Below, one piece after another: positions 23,189 through 32,164 of a stretch of DNA of 64,000 bases. The number at the start of each line of letters is the position of its first letter. Position 1 is the first letter of the stretch. The stretch covers positions 2,232,001-2,296,000 of the forward strand of contig NZ_JARUND010000002.1 of NCBI RefSeq assembly GCF_036898825.1, given 5' to 3'. Under the pieces are notes generated by a model, which did not search any database, had not been told where the DNA came from, and saw only the letters and a program-made list of their open reading frames with translations. This DNA comes from Streptomyces sp. B21-083 (lineage in GTDB: Bacteria > Actinomycetota > Actinomycetes > Streptomycetales > Streptomycetaceae). Both the position numbers and the translations under genes were made by a program.

Positions 23189-24421
23189 ATGACAGCTATG
23201 ACACCCGGCTCGAACATCCCTCTCCCCGTCACCCGAGTGACGGTGGACGTCGCTGCCCCGGTGCGGCTCGACGTATCGAGCCTGCTGCTCACCGCCGACG
23301 GCAAGGTGCGCTCCGACGACGACTTCATCTTCTACAACCAGCCGACCGGCCCGGGCGTGACGTACCGCTCCGGCGGCGGCACCAGCCCCGACTCGATCAC
23401 CGTCGACACCACCGCCGTCCCCCCGGGCATCGAGAAGATCGTCGTCACGGCGAGCCCGGACGCAGCGGGCCAGACCTTCCAGGGCATCGAACCGACGGCC
23501 ACCATCCGCAACGCGGCCGACAACACCGTCCTGGCCTCGTTCACACCCCCACAGCTCGGCACGGAAACCGCACTGGTGATCGTCGAGGTCTACCTGCGCA
23601 ACGGCGCCTGGAAGGCCCGCGCGGTGGGCCAGGGATATGCGAACGGCCTGGCCGGCATCGCCACGGACTTCGGCGTGAGCGTGGAGGAACCGGCCCCGAC
23701 ACCGGCCGCGCAGCCGACCCCGGTCCAGCCGCCGGCGCCCCCGGCACCCGCGATGGCCCCGCCCGCCCCCGTCACGTCGGTCAGCGCGCCGCCCCCGCCC
23801 GCCACCGCACCCCCGGCTCCCCCCGCCCCGCCCCTGGGCGCCGGAAAGATCAACCTGGACAAGGGCCGCGTAAGCCTCCAGAAGAACCAGACCGTCTCCC
23901 TGGTCAAGGGCGGCCGACCCCTCCTCTCCCAGGTCAAGATGGGCCTCGGCTGGGAGCCCGCGTTCCGGGGCAAGGACATCGACCTGGACGCGTCGGTCAT
24001 CGCGTACGGCCCGCAGCGCAACCACATCGACAGCTGCTACTTCGGCAAGCTCTCCATCGTGAACGGCGCGATCAAGCACTCCGGCGACAACCTCACGGGC
24101 GAGGGCGGGGGCGACGACGAGGTGATCGTGGTCGACCTGGGCCGGCTGCCCCAGGAGGTCACCGGTCTGGTCTTCACGGTGAACTCGTTCTCCGGTCAGA
24201 AGTTCACCGAGGTGGCGAAGGCGTACTGCCGTCTCCTGGACGCGGCGACGGGCGAGGAACTGGTCCGCTTCGACCTCACCAGCGCCGAACCGCAGACGGG
24301 CGTGATGATGGCGAAGATGATCAAGCAGTTCTCGGGCGAGTGGGAGATGACGGCGATCGGCGACTTCGTGAAGTCCCGCACGGTAAGGGGCATGGTGAAG
24401 CCGGCCGCACAGTCGCTGTAA
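23189..24421 (+). CDS. Double TerD-domain protein
   Basis: A 410-residue protein with two TerD (tellurium-resistance/Ca2+-binding) domains. Domain 1 (~10-165) has the SDDDFIFYNQ segment at 42-51. A Pro/Ala-rich linker (~170-212) joins it to domain 2 (~215-405), where GWEPAFRGKDIDLDASV and GEGGGDDEVIVVDL supply the acidic metal-binding residues. TerD proteins in Streptomyces are calcium-binding stress and development factors in the cytoplasm or at the membrane. ATG 23189 and ATG 23198 are both possible starts; neither has a strong ribosome-binding site. No other ter gene is adjacent. Confidence 0.88.
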   Translation: MTAMTPGSNIPLPVTRVTVDVAAPVRLDVSSLLLTADGKVRSDDDFIFYNQPTGPGVTYRSGGGTSPDSITVDTTAVPPGIEKIVVTASPDAAGQTFQGIEPTATIRNAADNTVLASFTPPQLGTETALVIVEVYLRNGAWKARAVGQGYANGLAGIATDFGVSVEEPAPTPAAQPTPVQPPAPPAPAMAPPAPVTSVSAPPPPATAPPAPPAPPLGAGKINLDKGRVSLQKNQTVSLVKGGRPLLSQVKMGLGWEPAFRGKDIDLDASVIAYGPQRNHIDSCYFGKLSIVNGAIKHSGDNLTGEGGGDDEVIVVDLGRLPQEVTGLVFTVNSFSGQKFTEVAKAYCRLLDAATGEELVRFDLTSAEPQTGVMMAKMIKQFSGEWEMTAIGDFVKSRTVRGMVKPAAQSL

Positions 24422-24478
24422 CCACGCTCAACCGCACCACCAGACACCGCACCCTCGCACCACCACACGACCGCACCA

Positions 24479-24492
24479 CCCGCCGAAGCGGG
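24479..24492. terminator. Short hairpin between convergent TerD and FBP genes
   Basis: CCCGC-CGAA-GCGGG, a 5-bp stem with a CGAA tetraloop, in the 99-bp convergent gap. It is a weak candidate for a two-way terminator; the rest of the gap is CACCACC-rich. Confidence 0.4.
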
Positions 24493-24520
24493 CCGTGGGG
24501 CAGGCATCACGCCGCCGCCG

Positions 24521-25012
24521 TCATTCCGTCACCTTGACGACGAACGCGGCGACGTTCCCCACGGTCCGCCGGATCTTCTCCTCCAGCGTGATCGTCTCGT
24601 GCAGCCGCGCCCCGGCGCCCGCGTCCTTCCTGCCCCGCACGTACAGCGAGCAGCAGAGGTCGCCGCATATGTACACCCCCACCGAGTTGCCCTGCTTCCC
24701 CGCCTTCCCCGCCCTCCGCGCGACCATCAGGGACACGCCTCCGGTGTGCGAGGTCAGGCACATCGAGCACATGCTGCGCCGCGTCTGCCCGAAGGCGGGC
24801 GCGGAGGCGCGCAGAGCGACGGCGGCCGGACGGCCGTCCAGTTCGGTGACGAGGTAGGCCCGGTCAGGTGCCTGCGGATCCCGCCATCCCAGGAAGTCCA
24901 GGTCCTCCCAGGGACGGTCGGCCAGGTCACGCGGCACGGCCAGCCGCTGTGCCTCACCCTTCGTACAGTTCACGAACGCGGCACGGATCTCTTGCTCGGT
25001 CAACGACTCCAT
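24521..25012 (-). CDS. FBP-domain treble-clef zinc-finger protein (FusB/FusC-like C-terminal domain)
   Basis: A 163-residue protein of the FBP family, whose zinc finger resembles the C-terminal domain of FusB-type elongation factor G-binding proteins. The ligands are visible as CSMC (~82-85), HTGG, and CGDLCCS (~117-123), with the family core GVSLMVARRAGKAG. Whether it binds EF-G or protects ribosomes here is not known. It is divergent from a TetR gene with an ideal palindromic operator in the shared spacer, the arrangement of an inducible resistance pair. No clear ribosome-binding site precedes ATG 25012. Confidence 0.8.
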   Translation of the reverse strand: MESLTEQEIRAAFVNCTKGEAQRLAVPRDLADRPWEDLDFLGWRDPQAPDRAYLVTELDGRPAAVALRASAPAFGQTRRSMCSMCLTSHTGGVSLMVARRAGKAGKQGNSVGVYICGDLCCSLYVRGRKDAGAGARLHETITLEEKIRRTVGNVAAFVVKVTE

Positions 25013-25025
25013 AACGGCAGGCTAA

Positions 25026-25048
25026 TTTGCCTAAAGCATTTAGGCAAA
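25026..25048. promoter_or_regulatory. TetR operator between FBP and tetR genes
   Basis: TTTGCCTAAA-GCA-TTTAGGCAAA: perfect 10-bp arms with a 3-bp spacer, AT-rich against the surrounding GC. A further inverted pair GGCTAA (25020-25025)/TTAGCC (25061-25066) flanks it. It lies 14 bp before the FBP start and 80 bp before tetR, so it can control both. Confidence 0.8.
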
Positions 25049-25127
25049 CCTATATTCGCCTTAGCCAAACAGCCTCGATGGAACAGTCGCACAGCCGAAC
25101 AGTGGACGGCCGAACAGGAGGAGGGTC

Positions 25128-25706
25128 ATGGCACGCGTCGGACTGACCGCGGAACGCCTTACCAGAGCCGGAGCGGAACTCGCCGACGAGGTCGGCTTCG
25201 ACCAGGTGACCGCCTCCGAGCTCGCCCGGCGGTTCGACGTCAAGGTCGCGAGTCTGTACTCGCACGTCAGGAACACCCAGGACCTCAAGACCAGGATCGC
25301 CCTGTTCTGCCTGGAGGAACTCGCCGATCAGGCAGCCGACGCCGTGGCCGGACGGGCCAGCAAGGACGCCCTGACCGCGTTCGCCGACGTCTACCGCGAC
25401 TACGGCCGGGACCACCCCGGTCGCGCCGCCGCCACCCGCATGAGACTCGACCCCGAGACGGCCGCCGCCAGTGCGGGCGTCCGGCACGCCCAGCTGACGC
25501 GGGCGATCCTGCGTGGCTACGACCTGGCGGAGCCGGACCAGACGCACGCCGTCCGGTTGCTGGGCAGCGTCTTCCACGGGTACGCGAGCCTGGAGACGGC
25601 GGGCGGCTTCAGCCACAGCGCCCCCGACTCGCAGGAGACCTGGACCCGGATCCTCGACGCCCTCGACGCCCTGTTGCGCAACTGGCCGACCGCTTCCCCC
25701 CTTTGA
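25128..25706 (+). CDS. TetR-family regulator
   Basis: A 192-residue repressor. The DNA-binding domain covers ~1-50 (VTASELARRFDVKVASLYSHVRN), and the C-terminal domain has the TetR_C_33-like pattern (FADVYRDYGRDHPGR, LLGSVFHGYASLE). A strong AGGAGG lies 8 nt before ATG 25128. It is divergent from the FBP-domain gene and 89 bp before the SGNH hydrolase gene, which may belong to the same transcript. Confidence 0.92.
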   Translation: MARVGLTAERLTRAGAELADEVGFDQVTASELARRFDVKVASLYSHVRNTQDLKTRIALFCLEELADQAADAVAGRASKDALTAFADVYRDYGRDHPGRAAATRMRLDPETAAASAGVRHAQLTRAILRGYDLAEPDQTHAVRLLGSVFHGYASLETAGGFSHSAPDSQETWTRILDALDALLRNWPTASPL

Positions 25707-25795
25707 ACGACCTTTGAACGACCTGCCAACGACAGCGGGAACGGACAGGACCAGACCAGGACCAGACAGGCCCAGGAAGAACAAAGAGGACAGGC

Positions 25796-27025
25796 ATGCA
25801 CCCCGAGCACGGCTGGACGACCACGCCCATCACCGCGGACCTGATACGCGGCGCCCTGGACCTGGAACACACCTCCCACGGCGTACTCCCCCACCGTCTG
25901 CCCGCCCGGGCCCGCGCCCAGTGCACGGACCCCCAACTCATGTCGGCGGAGGCCCAGCCGTCCGGCGTACGGCTGGTCTTCCGCACCCGGGCGACCTCCG
26001 TCGAACTGGACGCGCTGCCCACCAAGCGGGTCTACGCGGGCGCCCCGCCTCGCCCCGACGGTGTGTACGACCTCCTCGTCGACGGCCGGCTGGCCGCCCA
26101 GTCCAGCGTGACCGGCGGAGGCAACACCCTGACGATCGACCTGACCGCCGGAACCGCGGCACACGAACCCGGCCCGCCCGGCACCCTGCGCTTCACCGGC
26201 CTGCCGGACCACCTGAAGAACATCGAGATCTGGCTGCCCCACAACGAGACCACCGAACTGGTCGCCCTGCGCACCAACGCCCCCGCCGAATCCGTGACCG
26301 CACTCGACCCGGCTCGCAAGGTATGGCTGCACCACGGCAGTTCGATCAGCCACGGCTCCGACGCCGCGAGCCCCACGGCCATCTGGCCCGCGCTCGCCGC
26401 GTCCCTCGGCGGTGTGGAACTGATCAACCTGGGCCTGGCGGGCAGTGCGCTGCTCGACCCGTTCACCGCCCGCGCGATGCGCGACACCCCCGCCGACCTG
26501 ATCAGCGTCAAGATCGGCATCAATCTGGTCAACACCGATCTGATGCGTCTGCGTGCCTTCGGCCCCGCGGTCCACGGCTTCCTCGACACCATCCGCGAGG
26601 GCCACCCGACCGCACCGCTGCTGCTCGTCTCACCCCTCTACTGCCCCATGCACGAGGACACCCCCGGCCCCACCGCCCTGGACGTCAGCACGATGGGCGA
26701 CGGTCAGGTGCGCTTCCAGCCCATGGGCGACCCCGCCGAGCGCGCCGCCGGCAAACTGACGCTCAACGTCATCCGGGAGGAGCTGGCCCGCATCGTGGAG
26801 CAGCGGTCGGCGGACGACCCGAACCTCCGCCATCTCGACGGCCGCGAACTGTACGGCGAGGCCGACTTCGCCGAACTCCCGCTACCCGACCAGCTCCACC
26901 CGGACGCGGTCACCCACCGCCGCATCGGGGAGCGCTTCGCCGAACGCGCCTTCACGGGACCAGAACCACTCCTGGCACCGGAACCACTTCTGCGATCCCC
27001 GGAGTCGGCCCTCCGCGACGACTAG
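25796..27025 (+). CDS. SGNH/GDSL-type esterase with N-terminal beta-sandwich (SsfX3-like)
   Basis: A 409-residue hydrolase. The N-terminal ~170 residues form an SsfX3-type beta-sandwich. The SGNH domain follows: block I Ser in [12 protein letters not shown], block II Gly in [10 protein letters not shown], block III Asn in KIGINLVN, and block V Asp/His in LPDQLHPDA near residue 370. No signal peptide, so probably a cytoplasmic acyl-ester hydrolase or acyltransferase. It is tail-to-tail with ACC deaminase, the two TAG stops sharing two bases at 27022-27025. Confidence 0.88.
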   Translation: MHPEHGWTTTPITADLIRGALDLEHTSHGVLPHRLPARARAQCTDPQLMSAEAQPSGVRLVFRTRATSVELDALPTKRVYAGAPPRPDGVYDLLVDGRLAAQSSVTGGGNTLTIDLTAGTAAHEPGPPGTLRFTGLPDHLKNIEIWLPHNETTELVALRTNAPAESVTALDPARKVWLHHGSSISHGSDAASPTAIWPALAASLGGVELINLGLAGSALLDPFTARAMRDTPADLISVKIGINLVNTDLMRLRAFGPAVHGFLDTIREGHPTAPLLLVSPLYCPMHEDTPGPTALDVSTMGDGQVRFQPMGDPAERAAGKLTLNVIREELARIVEQRSADDPNLRHLDGRELYGEADFAELPLPDQLHPDAVTHRRIGERFAERAFTGPEPLLAPEPLLRSPESALRDD

Positions 27026-28038
27026 AACAGCGCGCTGTACGCGTTCAGCGCGGGCTGACCGCCCAGGTGCGCGTACAGCACGGTGGAGTCCCGCCCGATC
27101 TCTCCCCGAGCCACGAGATCGACCATCCCGGCCATCGACTTTCCCTCGTACACGGGGTCGGTGACCATCCCCTCGGTACGGGCGGCGAGCCGCATCGCGT
27201 CCAGGGTCGGGTCGTCGGGGATCCCGTACGTACCCGCGTGATAGCGCTCGTCCAGCTCCACGTCCTCCTGGGTCAACTCCCGCTTGACACCGATGAGTTG
27301 GCCGGTGTTGTGGGCGATCCGCGCGATCTGTTCCTTCGTCCGGGCGGGCGCCGCCGACGCGTCGATGCCGAGCACCCGCCGGGACCGGCCGCCCGTCTCC
27401 TCGAGCGCCGCGAACCCGGCGACCATTCCGGCCTGGGTCGACCCGGTCACCGAGCACACCACCACGGTGTCGAAGAAGACCCCCAACTCCCGTTCTTGCT
27501 CGGCGACTTCGTACGCCCAACCGGCGAACCCGAGGCCGCCCAGGGGATGGTCGGAGGCACCCGCCGGAATCGCGTACGGCTTGCCGCCCCCTTCCTCCAC
27601 CTCCCGGAGCGCCAGCTCCCAGCTCTCCTTGAACCCGATACCGAACCCGGCGCGCACCAGCCGCACATCGGCCCCGGCGAGCCGGCTGATCAGGATGTTG
27701 CCGACCTTGTCGTAGACGGAGTCGGGCCACTCGACCCAACTCTCCTGTACAAGCACGCACTTGAGCCCGGCGCGGGCGGCACAGGCGGCGACCTGACGGG
27801 TGTGGTTGGACTGCACACCGCCGATCGAGACGAGCGTGTCGCAGCCCTGGGCAAGCGCGTCGGCGACCAGGTACTCCAGTTTGCGGGTCTTGTTGCCGCC
27901 GTACGCGACACCGGAGTTGCAGTCCTCGCGCTTGGCCCAGAGGGCGGCGCCGCCGAGATGGGCGGTGAGCCGCTCCAGCGGGTGCACGGGCGAGGGCCCG
28001 AAGAGGAGGGGGTAACGCGCGTACGAGTCAAGGGACAT
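27022..28038 (-). CDS. acdS: 1-aminocyclopropane-1-carboxylate (ACC) deaminase
   Basis: A 338-residue PLP enzyme of the tryptophan-synthase-beta fold that opens ACC, the plant ethylene precursor, to 2-oxobutyrate and ammonia (EC 3.5.99.7). The PLP Lys50 is in [10 protein letters not shown] and Ser77 in [10 protein letters not shown]. The residues that separate true ACC deaminase from D-cysteine desulfhydrase are present in [13 protein letters not shown] (Glu) and [15 protein letters not shown] (Leu). Length equals the family's usual 338. ATG 28038 follows a GntR regulator by 16 bp, so the two are probably one transcript. Confidence 0.9.
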   Translation of the reverse strand: MSLDSYARYPLLFGPSPVHPLERLTAHLGGAALWAKREDCNSGVAYGGNKTRKLEYLVADALAQGCDTLVSIGGVQSNHTRQVAACAARAGLKCVLVQESWVEWPDSVYDKVGNILISRLAGADVRLVRAGFGIGFKESWELALREVEEGGGKPYAIPAGASDHPLGGLGFAGWAYEVAEQERELGVFFDTVVVCSVTGSTQAGMVAGFAALEETGGRSRRVLGIDASAAPARTKEQIARIAHNTGQLIGVKRELTQEDVELDERYHAGTYGIPDDPTLDAMRLAARTEGMVTDPVYEGKSMAGMVDLVARGEIGRDSTVLYAHLGGQPALNAYSALF

Positions 28039-28054
28039 GGGGTTCCTCCCGGGA

Positions 28055-28702
28055 TCAGTCGCTGTCGGCGAGCTCGGCGAGCCCGCGCCAGATCTCCGCG
28101 GTGACACGGACCGCCTCGTCCACGTCCCCGGCGGCGCAGGCATCGAGGAGCCGGTCGTGCAGGCCGGCCGAACGGCAGTTGCCGCCCTCGCTGAAGCGTC
28201 GTCGCTCCAGACGGCGGATGAGCGGTGTGTAGCGGGCGGCGGTGGCGGCGGCGGCGCGATTGCCGCTGACCCGGACGAGGACGTCGTGCAGTTGGTCGTC
28301 GGCTCGCAGAGCGGACTCGACGTCACCGGCACGGACCGCCTCCGCGAACCGCGCGTTGGCCGCGCGCATCGTCTCGACGTCCGCGGTGAACAGCCGGGGC
28401 ACGGCGGCCCGCGTGACCAGCTCGTGCATGGCCCCGACCACGGCCGCCGCGTCCCGCACGTCGGCGGCCACGACCGGCGTCACCTTCGTGTAGCTCTGCG
28501 GCTTGCTCTCCAGCAGCCCTTCGTCGACCAGTCGTGCGAACGCCTCGCGAACCGGCGCCCGGGACAGCCCGAGCCGCTCGGCGAGCTCGGCGTCCCGCAC
28601 CACAGCACCGGGTTCGATCTCACCGGCGACGATGGCATCCCGGATCGCTTCGTACGCGCGATCCCTGAGGAGGGTCCGGGGGACGGGTCGTATCGCATCC
28701 AC
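28055..28702 (-). CDS. GntR-family regulator, FCD type, upstream of acdS
   Basis: A 215-residue regulator from GTG 28702. The winged helix is [20 protein letters not shown] through [19 protein letters not shown], followed by an FCD domain (~75-205). Longer in-frame starts exist but cross the promoter-like sequence, so GTG 28702 with a leaderless transcript is preferred. As part of the acdS transcript it probably controls ACC deaminase, a role played by Lrp-type AcdR in proteobacteria. Confidence 0.85.
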   Translation of the reverse strand: MDAIRPVPRTLLRDRAYEAIRDAIVAGEIEPGAVVRDAELAERLGLSRAPVREAFARLVDEGLLESKPQSYTKVTPVVAADVRDAAAVVGAMHELVTRAAVPRLFTADVETMRAANARFAEAVRAGDVESALRADDQLHDVLVRVSGNRAAAATAARYTPLIRRLERRRFSEGGNCRSAGLHDRLLDACAAGDVDEAVRVTAEIWRGLAELADSD

Positions 28703-28709
28703 AACTGAA

Positions 28710-28739
28710 ATGTTAGATGTCAGAGACGTGGGCGCACAA
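28710..28739 (-). promoter_or_regulatory. Predicted leaderless promoter of the gntR-acdS unit
   Basis: TTGTGC (28739-28734), an 18-bp spacer and TAACAT (28715-28710), with only 7 nt to GTG 28702. No ribosome-binding site is seen, so the transcript probably starts at the GTG. Confidence 0.5.
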
Positions 28740-28799
28740 GAGCGCACCAGGCGCACACACAAGAATGTGGCCCGCACCGAAGTACGGACCACACCCCGC

Positions 28800-29027
28800 T
28801 CAGCTCACCCGGCCCACGGCCAGTCCGAGTCCCGTGGGCCCGAACGTGTGCCGGTTCCGCGTCCCCGACGGACCGTGGCCCGCCAGGTACCCGGCGAGGT
28901 CCCAGGTGTAGACCGGTACGTCGGCCGGCACCTGCTCGGTCGGGTCTCCGTGAACGCTGTGGGTGTACTGCTCGTCGGTGACGATCAGCACCCGGTCGTG
29001 CTTCTTGTATGTACGTGACTTCGCGTG
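28800..29027 (-). pseudogene. C-terminal remnant of a TROVE (Ro60-like) protein
   Basis: About 75 codons starting right after the PhoX stop codon and in the same frame. The peptide has RVLIVTDEQ, VPVYTWDLAGYLAGHGPSG and NRHTFG, which match what I recall of the vWA-like C-terminus of Streptomyces TROVE-domain (Ro RNA-binding) proteins. The RNA-binding ring and the remaining 5' part are missing, and the end after HTFG diverges. It is best read as a gene fragment left when the PhoX gene came to lie here. A GTG at 28991 could start a ~63-aa peptide but no ribosome-binding site supports it. The rest of the 325-bp gap shows only the gntR promoter. Confidence 0.5.
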
Positions 29028-30467
29028 CTAACGCCGCTGCCGCTTCCACGGCCCCGTAATGGCCAGCATGATCCCCGGCGTCTGGATGTTGGCGTACAGC
29101 GTCTTGCCGTCCGGCGAGAAGGTCACGCCGGTGAACTCGCTGTATTCGGGCGCCTCTTCGGTGCCGGCGTTGAGTTCGTTGCGGGCGATCGGGTACGTAC
29201 GCCCGCTGTCCGTCGCGCCGAACAGGTGCTGCACGCCCTCGCCGTCCTCGGCGATGACCAGGCCGCCGTACGGGGAGACGGTGATGTTGTCGGGCCCGTC
29301 GAAGGCACCGTCGGCGGACGGGTCGGGGTTCACGCCCAGCAGGACCTTCAGGGTGAGCGTGCGGCGCCTGGGGTCGTAGAACCAGACCTGGCCGTCGTGC
29401 TGGACGGGGCTCTCGGCGCGGGCGTACGAGGAGACGATGTAGGTGCCGCCGTCGGCCCACCACATGCCTTCGAGCTTGCGGGCCCGGGTGATCTCGCCGT
29501 CGGCGAACTGCTTGCGCACGGCGACGGTCCGGCCGTCGCGGTCGGGTACGTCGACCCAGTCGACGCCGTACACCGTGCCGATCTTCGTGGCCCGGGAGAG
29601 GTCGTCGACGAACTTACCGGCGGAGTCGAAGCACTTGGGCGCCTGGAGGGTGCCCGCGGTGTCGGAGAGGGTGCGGAAGGCGCCGTGGCCGTAGTGGAAG
29701 TGCTGCGGCGGGGTCCAGCGGTACAGGAGGCCGTTGGGTGTGGCGGCGTCCTCGGTGAGGTAGGCGTGGCCGCGCTTCGGGTCGATGACGACGGCCTCGT
29801 GGTCGTAACGCCCGAAGAACTTGAGGGGCTTGGGGTTCAGGTTGGCGCGCCTGTCGCAGGGGTCGACCTCGAAGACGTACCCGTGGTCCTTGGTCATGCC
29901 GTTGACGCCGGCGCGGTCGGAGTTCTCCTCGCAGGTGAGCCAGGTGCCCCAAGGGGTGCTGCCGCCCGCGCAGTTGGTGGAGGTGCCGGCGATGCCCACC
30001 CACTCGGCGACATGGCCGCCGGGACGCACCTCGACGACCGTGCAGCCGCCGGACGCGGCGGGGTCGTAGACGAGGCCCTCGGTGAGCGGCACCGGGTACT
30101 TCCAGTTGGCGCGCGGGCCCTTCAGCTCGTGGTTGTTGACGAGGAGGGTGGTACCGCGTGGGCCCGCGAAGGCGGCGGTGCCGTCATGGTTGGACGGCGT
30201 GGTCTCGCCGGAGTCCAGGGTGGTCTTCCCGCTGTAGGTGATCACGCGGTACGAGAATCCGGCGGGCAGCGCCAGCAGGCCCTTGGGGTCGGGCAGAAGC
30301 GGGCCGTAGCCGACTTCGTGGTGCCGGTCCACCGATTCCCCGGCCACGCTCTCCGTGGACGCGAGGGCGCCCGGCGCGGTGGCGAGGGCGCCGACACTGC
30401 CGGCCAGCGCGACCCCGGCCGACGTGATCGCGGACTGTCTGGCGAAGTCCCTGCGGGTGAGCGACAT
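29028..30467 (-). CDS. PhoX-type (DUF839) secreted phosphatase
   Basis: A 479-residue exported protein of the PhoX/DUF839 family, Ca/Fe-dependent alkaline phosphatases releasing phosphate from organic esters. The Tat signal is clear: TRRDFARQSA at 4-13, a hydrophobic stretch and a cleavage region near ALAST (residues ~33-37). Family blocks include NNHELKGPRANW, LTCEENSDRAGVNG, GYVFEVDPCD, FGRYDHEAVVID and DNITVSPYGGLVIAEDGEG. ATG 30467 has AGGAG 6 nt upstream. A PHO-box-like repeat lies 48-69 bp upstream, consistent with PhoP control under phosphate limitation. Confidence 0.88.
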   Translation of the reverse strand: MSLTRRDFARQSAITSAGVALAGSVGALATAPGALASTESVAGESVDRHHEVGYGPLLPDPKGLLALPAGFSYRVITYSGKTTLDSGETTPSNHDGTAAFAGPRGTTLLVNNHELKGPRANWKYPVPLTEGLVYDPAASGGCTVVEVRPGGHVAEWVGIAGTSTNCAGGSTPWGTWLTCEENSDRAGVNGMTKDHGYVFEVDPCDRRANLNPKPLKFFGRYDHEAVVIDPKRGHAYLTEDAATPNGLLYRWTPPQHFHYGHGAFRTLSDTAGTLQAPKCFDSAGKFVDDLSRATKIGTVYGVDWVDVPDRDGRTVAVRKQFADGEITRARKLEGMWWADGGTYIVSSYARAESPVQHDGQVWFYDPRRRTLTLKVLLGVNPDPSADGAFDGPDNITVSPYGGLVIAEDGEGVQHLFGATDSGRTYPIARNELNAGTEEAPEYSEFTGVTFSPDGKTLYANIQTPGIMLAITGPWKRQRR

Positions 30468-30514
30468 GGCGTCTCCTGTGAAGGTGGGCGTCCCGTAACC
30501 ACCACCGTCCCGCC

Positions 30515-30536
30515 CACGCCTGAACGCGAGTTGAAC
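30515..30536 (-). promoter_or_regulatory. PHO box upstream of the PhoX gene
   Basis: Two adjoining 11-nt units on the coding strand, GTTCAACTCGC (30536-30526) and GTTCAGGCGTG (30525-30515). Streptomyces PHO boxes are 11-nt direct repeats starting with GTTCA. The position ~50-70 bp before the start fits PhoP activation. Confidence 0.65.
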
Positions 30537-30583
30537 GGAACCCGACGTCACGGAACGCGCTTCCGAATTCGCCGCAGAGGGCA

Positions 30584-30655
30584 GCTGCCCCGAAGGGGCA
30601 GCGCCGAAGGGGCGCGGGGAACTGCGCGACCAGCCACAACGGCGCCGCAGCCGAC
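30584..30655. repeat. Dispersed repeat family B with hairpin (after the gene at 30704)
   Basis: Hairpin GCTGCCCC-GAA-GGGGCAGC (30584-30602), then GGGGCGCGGGGAACTGCGCG and ACCAGCCACAACGG. On the minus strand it follows the stop of the conserved protein at 30704 and probably terminates it before the PhoX promoter. Confidence 0.8.
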
Positions 30656-30703
30656 AACGACCCAGCACGACACAGCGCGGCACCTCCTGCGGAGCCGCTT
30701 CGC

Positions 30704-32164
30704 TCAACCCCCTTGCTGCGACCGCGCCTTGAACGCCGCCTTCCGCGCCTCCTTCGCCACCCGCTTGTCCGGATGCAACCTCCCCATCGCCTCCAGCACG
30801 TCCGGCGTGGCCGGATGGTCCACACGCCAGGCCGCCTCGAAGAAGCCGCCGTGCTGCTGGGCCAGTCCCTCCACCAGTCCGACCAGCTCCGCCGAGTTGC
30901 CCTCGGCCGCGAGCTGCGCGGCCACCGTGTCGATGGTCAGCCAGAAGACCATCGCCTCGGACGGGGCCGGCACGTCCGGCGCGCCCTGCTCGCTGAGCCA
31001 GACCCGGGCGAGGCCGCCCAGTTCGGCGTCGCCGAGGACCTCGCGCAGCGCGGGTTCGGCCTCGGCGCCGACGAGGGACAGGGCCTGCTGGCAGCGCAGC
31101 CGCCGCAGCGGCGCACCGGCGTCGCCGCCTCGGGCCGCCGCGAGCAACTCCCGTGCCGCGGCGAGGGGTTCGCGGCGGGTCAGCCACTGTTCGGTCTCGG
31201 CCCGCGCGGCCGTCGCGGGGAAGGCGGCCGTGCCGTCGAGCAGCGCGTCCGCGCCTTTGTCGGCGAGGTCACCGACGGCGGGTGCCTCGAAGCCGGCCTC
31301 CAGCAGCCGGGCCCGTACGCCGTACAGGCCGAGCGGGGTCAGCCGCACCAAGCCGTAGCGGGAGACGTCGGTGTCGTCGCCCGCCTGCGCGCCCTCGGCC
31401 GGGTCGTCGGTGTCCGCCATGAGCGCCTCGTCGACGGGCTGGTAGGCGACGAGCCCGATGGGTTCGAGCAGCCTGAACTGGTCGTCGAGGCGCATCATCA
31501 TGTCCGAGACCTGCTCCAGGACGTCGTTCGTGGGCTCGCCCATGTCGCTCGGTACGACCATGGACGCGGCCACCGCCGGCAGCGGCACCGGGCTGTCGAC
31601 GGGCCCGCCCTCACTGACGCTCAGCAGGTACAGGTTGGCGAGCACACCGTCGAGGAAGTCGGCCTCCGCCTCGGGGTCCCAGTCCAGCTGGGAGAAGTCG
31701 ACCTCGGCGGTCTCGTCCATGGCGTCGACGAGATCGTCGAGGTCGGGCACGCTCGCGTCGGCGAGGACACTCTCCAGTGCCCCGAGCCACACCGCGAGCA
31801 CCTCGTGCGGTGACCCGGAGGTGAGCAGCGCCAGGTCGTCGCCCACGGTGACGGTGCCCTCGTCCTCGTCGACGACCTCGACGAGCCCGGCGTCCACGGC
31901 GACCCGCCACGCCTCACCGGCGTCCGCGAGCGCGTCCTCGGTGCCCGCCCCGCCCGCGGCTTCGCCCTCGATCAGGCCCAGGGCCCTTGCCGCCGCGGCC
32001 AGTTGCTCCTGGACCAGTTCGCCGCCGGCTCCGACCCTGGTGTCCGGTCCGGCCCAGCGGGCGAGCCGGGCGGCGCGGGACACCAGCGGGGCGGCGAGCG
32101 CTTCCCGCGCCAGTTCCGCTTCGGAGTGCAGTCGCACCGGCGGCAGGGGGGAGCTGTCTGACAT
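30704..32164 (-). CDS. Conserved actinobacterial protein of unknown function
   Basis: A 486-residue soluble acidic protein, largely alpha-helical by composition, rich in Ala/Leu/Glu/Asp. The N-terminal half has a winged-helix-like look (LARWAGPDTRV, LTPLGLYGVRARLLEAGFEAP in the middle), and the last ~150 residues resemble HEAT-type repeats (LRRLRCQQALSLVGAEAEPALREVLGDAELGGLARVWLSEQG). I do not recognise a function; the type is widespread in Streptomyces. ATG 32164 is divergent from the secreted nuclease gene across a 480-bp spacer. Confidence 0.7.
   Translation of the reverse strand: MSDSSPLPPVRLHSEAELAREALAAPLVSRAARLARWAGPDTRVGAGGELVQEQLAAAARALGLIEGEAAGGAGTEDALADAGEAWRVAVDAGLVEVVDEDEGTVTVGDDLALLTSGSPHEVLAVWLGALESVLADASVPDLDDLVDAMDETAEVDFSQLDWDPEAEADFLDGVLANLYLLSVSEGGPVDSPVPLPAVAASMVVPSDMGEPTNDVLEQVSDMMMRLDDQFRLLEPIGLVAYQPVDEALMADTDDPAEGAQAGDDTDVSRYGLVRLTPLGLYGVRARLLEAGFEAPAVGDLADKGADALLDGTAAFPATAARAETEQWLTRREPLAAARELLAAARGGDAGAPLRRLRCQQALSLVGAEAEPALREVLGDAELGGLARVWLSEQGAPDVPAPSEAMVFWLTIDTVAAQLAAEGNSAELVGLVEGLAQQHGGFFEAAWRVDHPATPDVLEAMGRLHPDKRVAKEARKAAFKARSQQGG

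Noticed and set aside
27022..28038. D-cysteine desulfhydrase
   Set aside because: The Glu and Leu positions diagnostic of ACC deaminase are present and the length is exactly 338.
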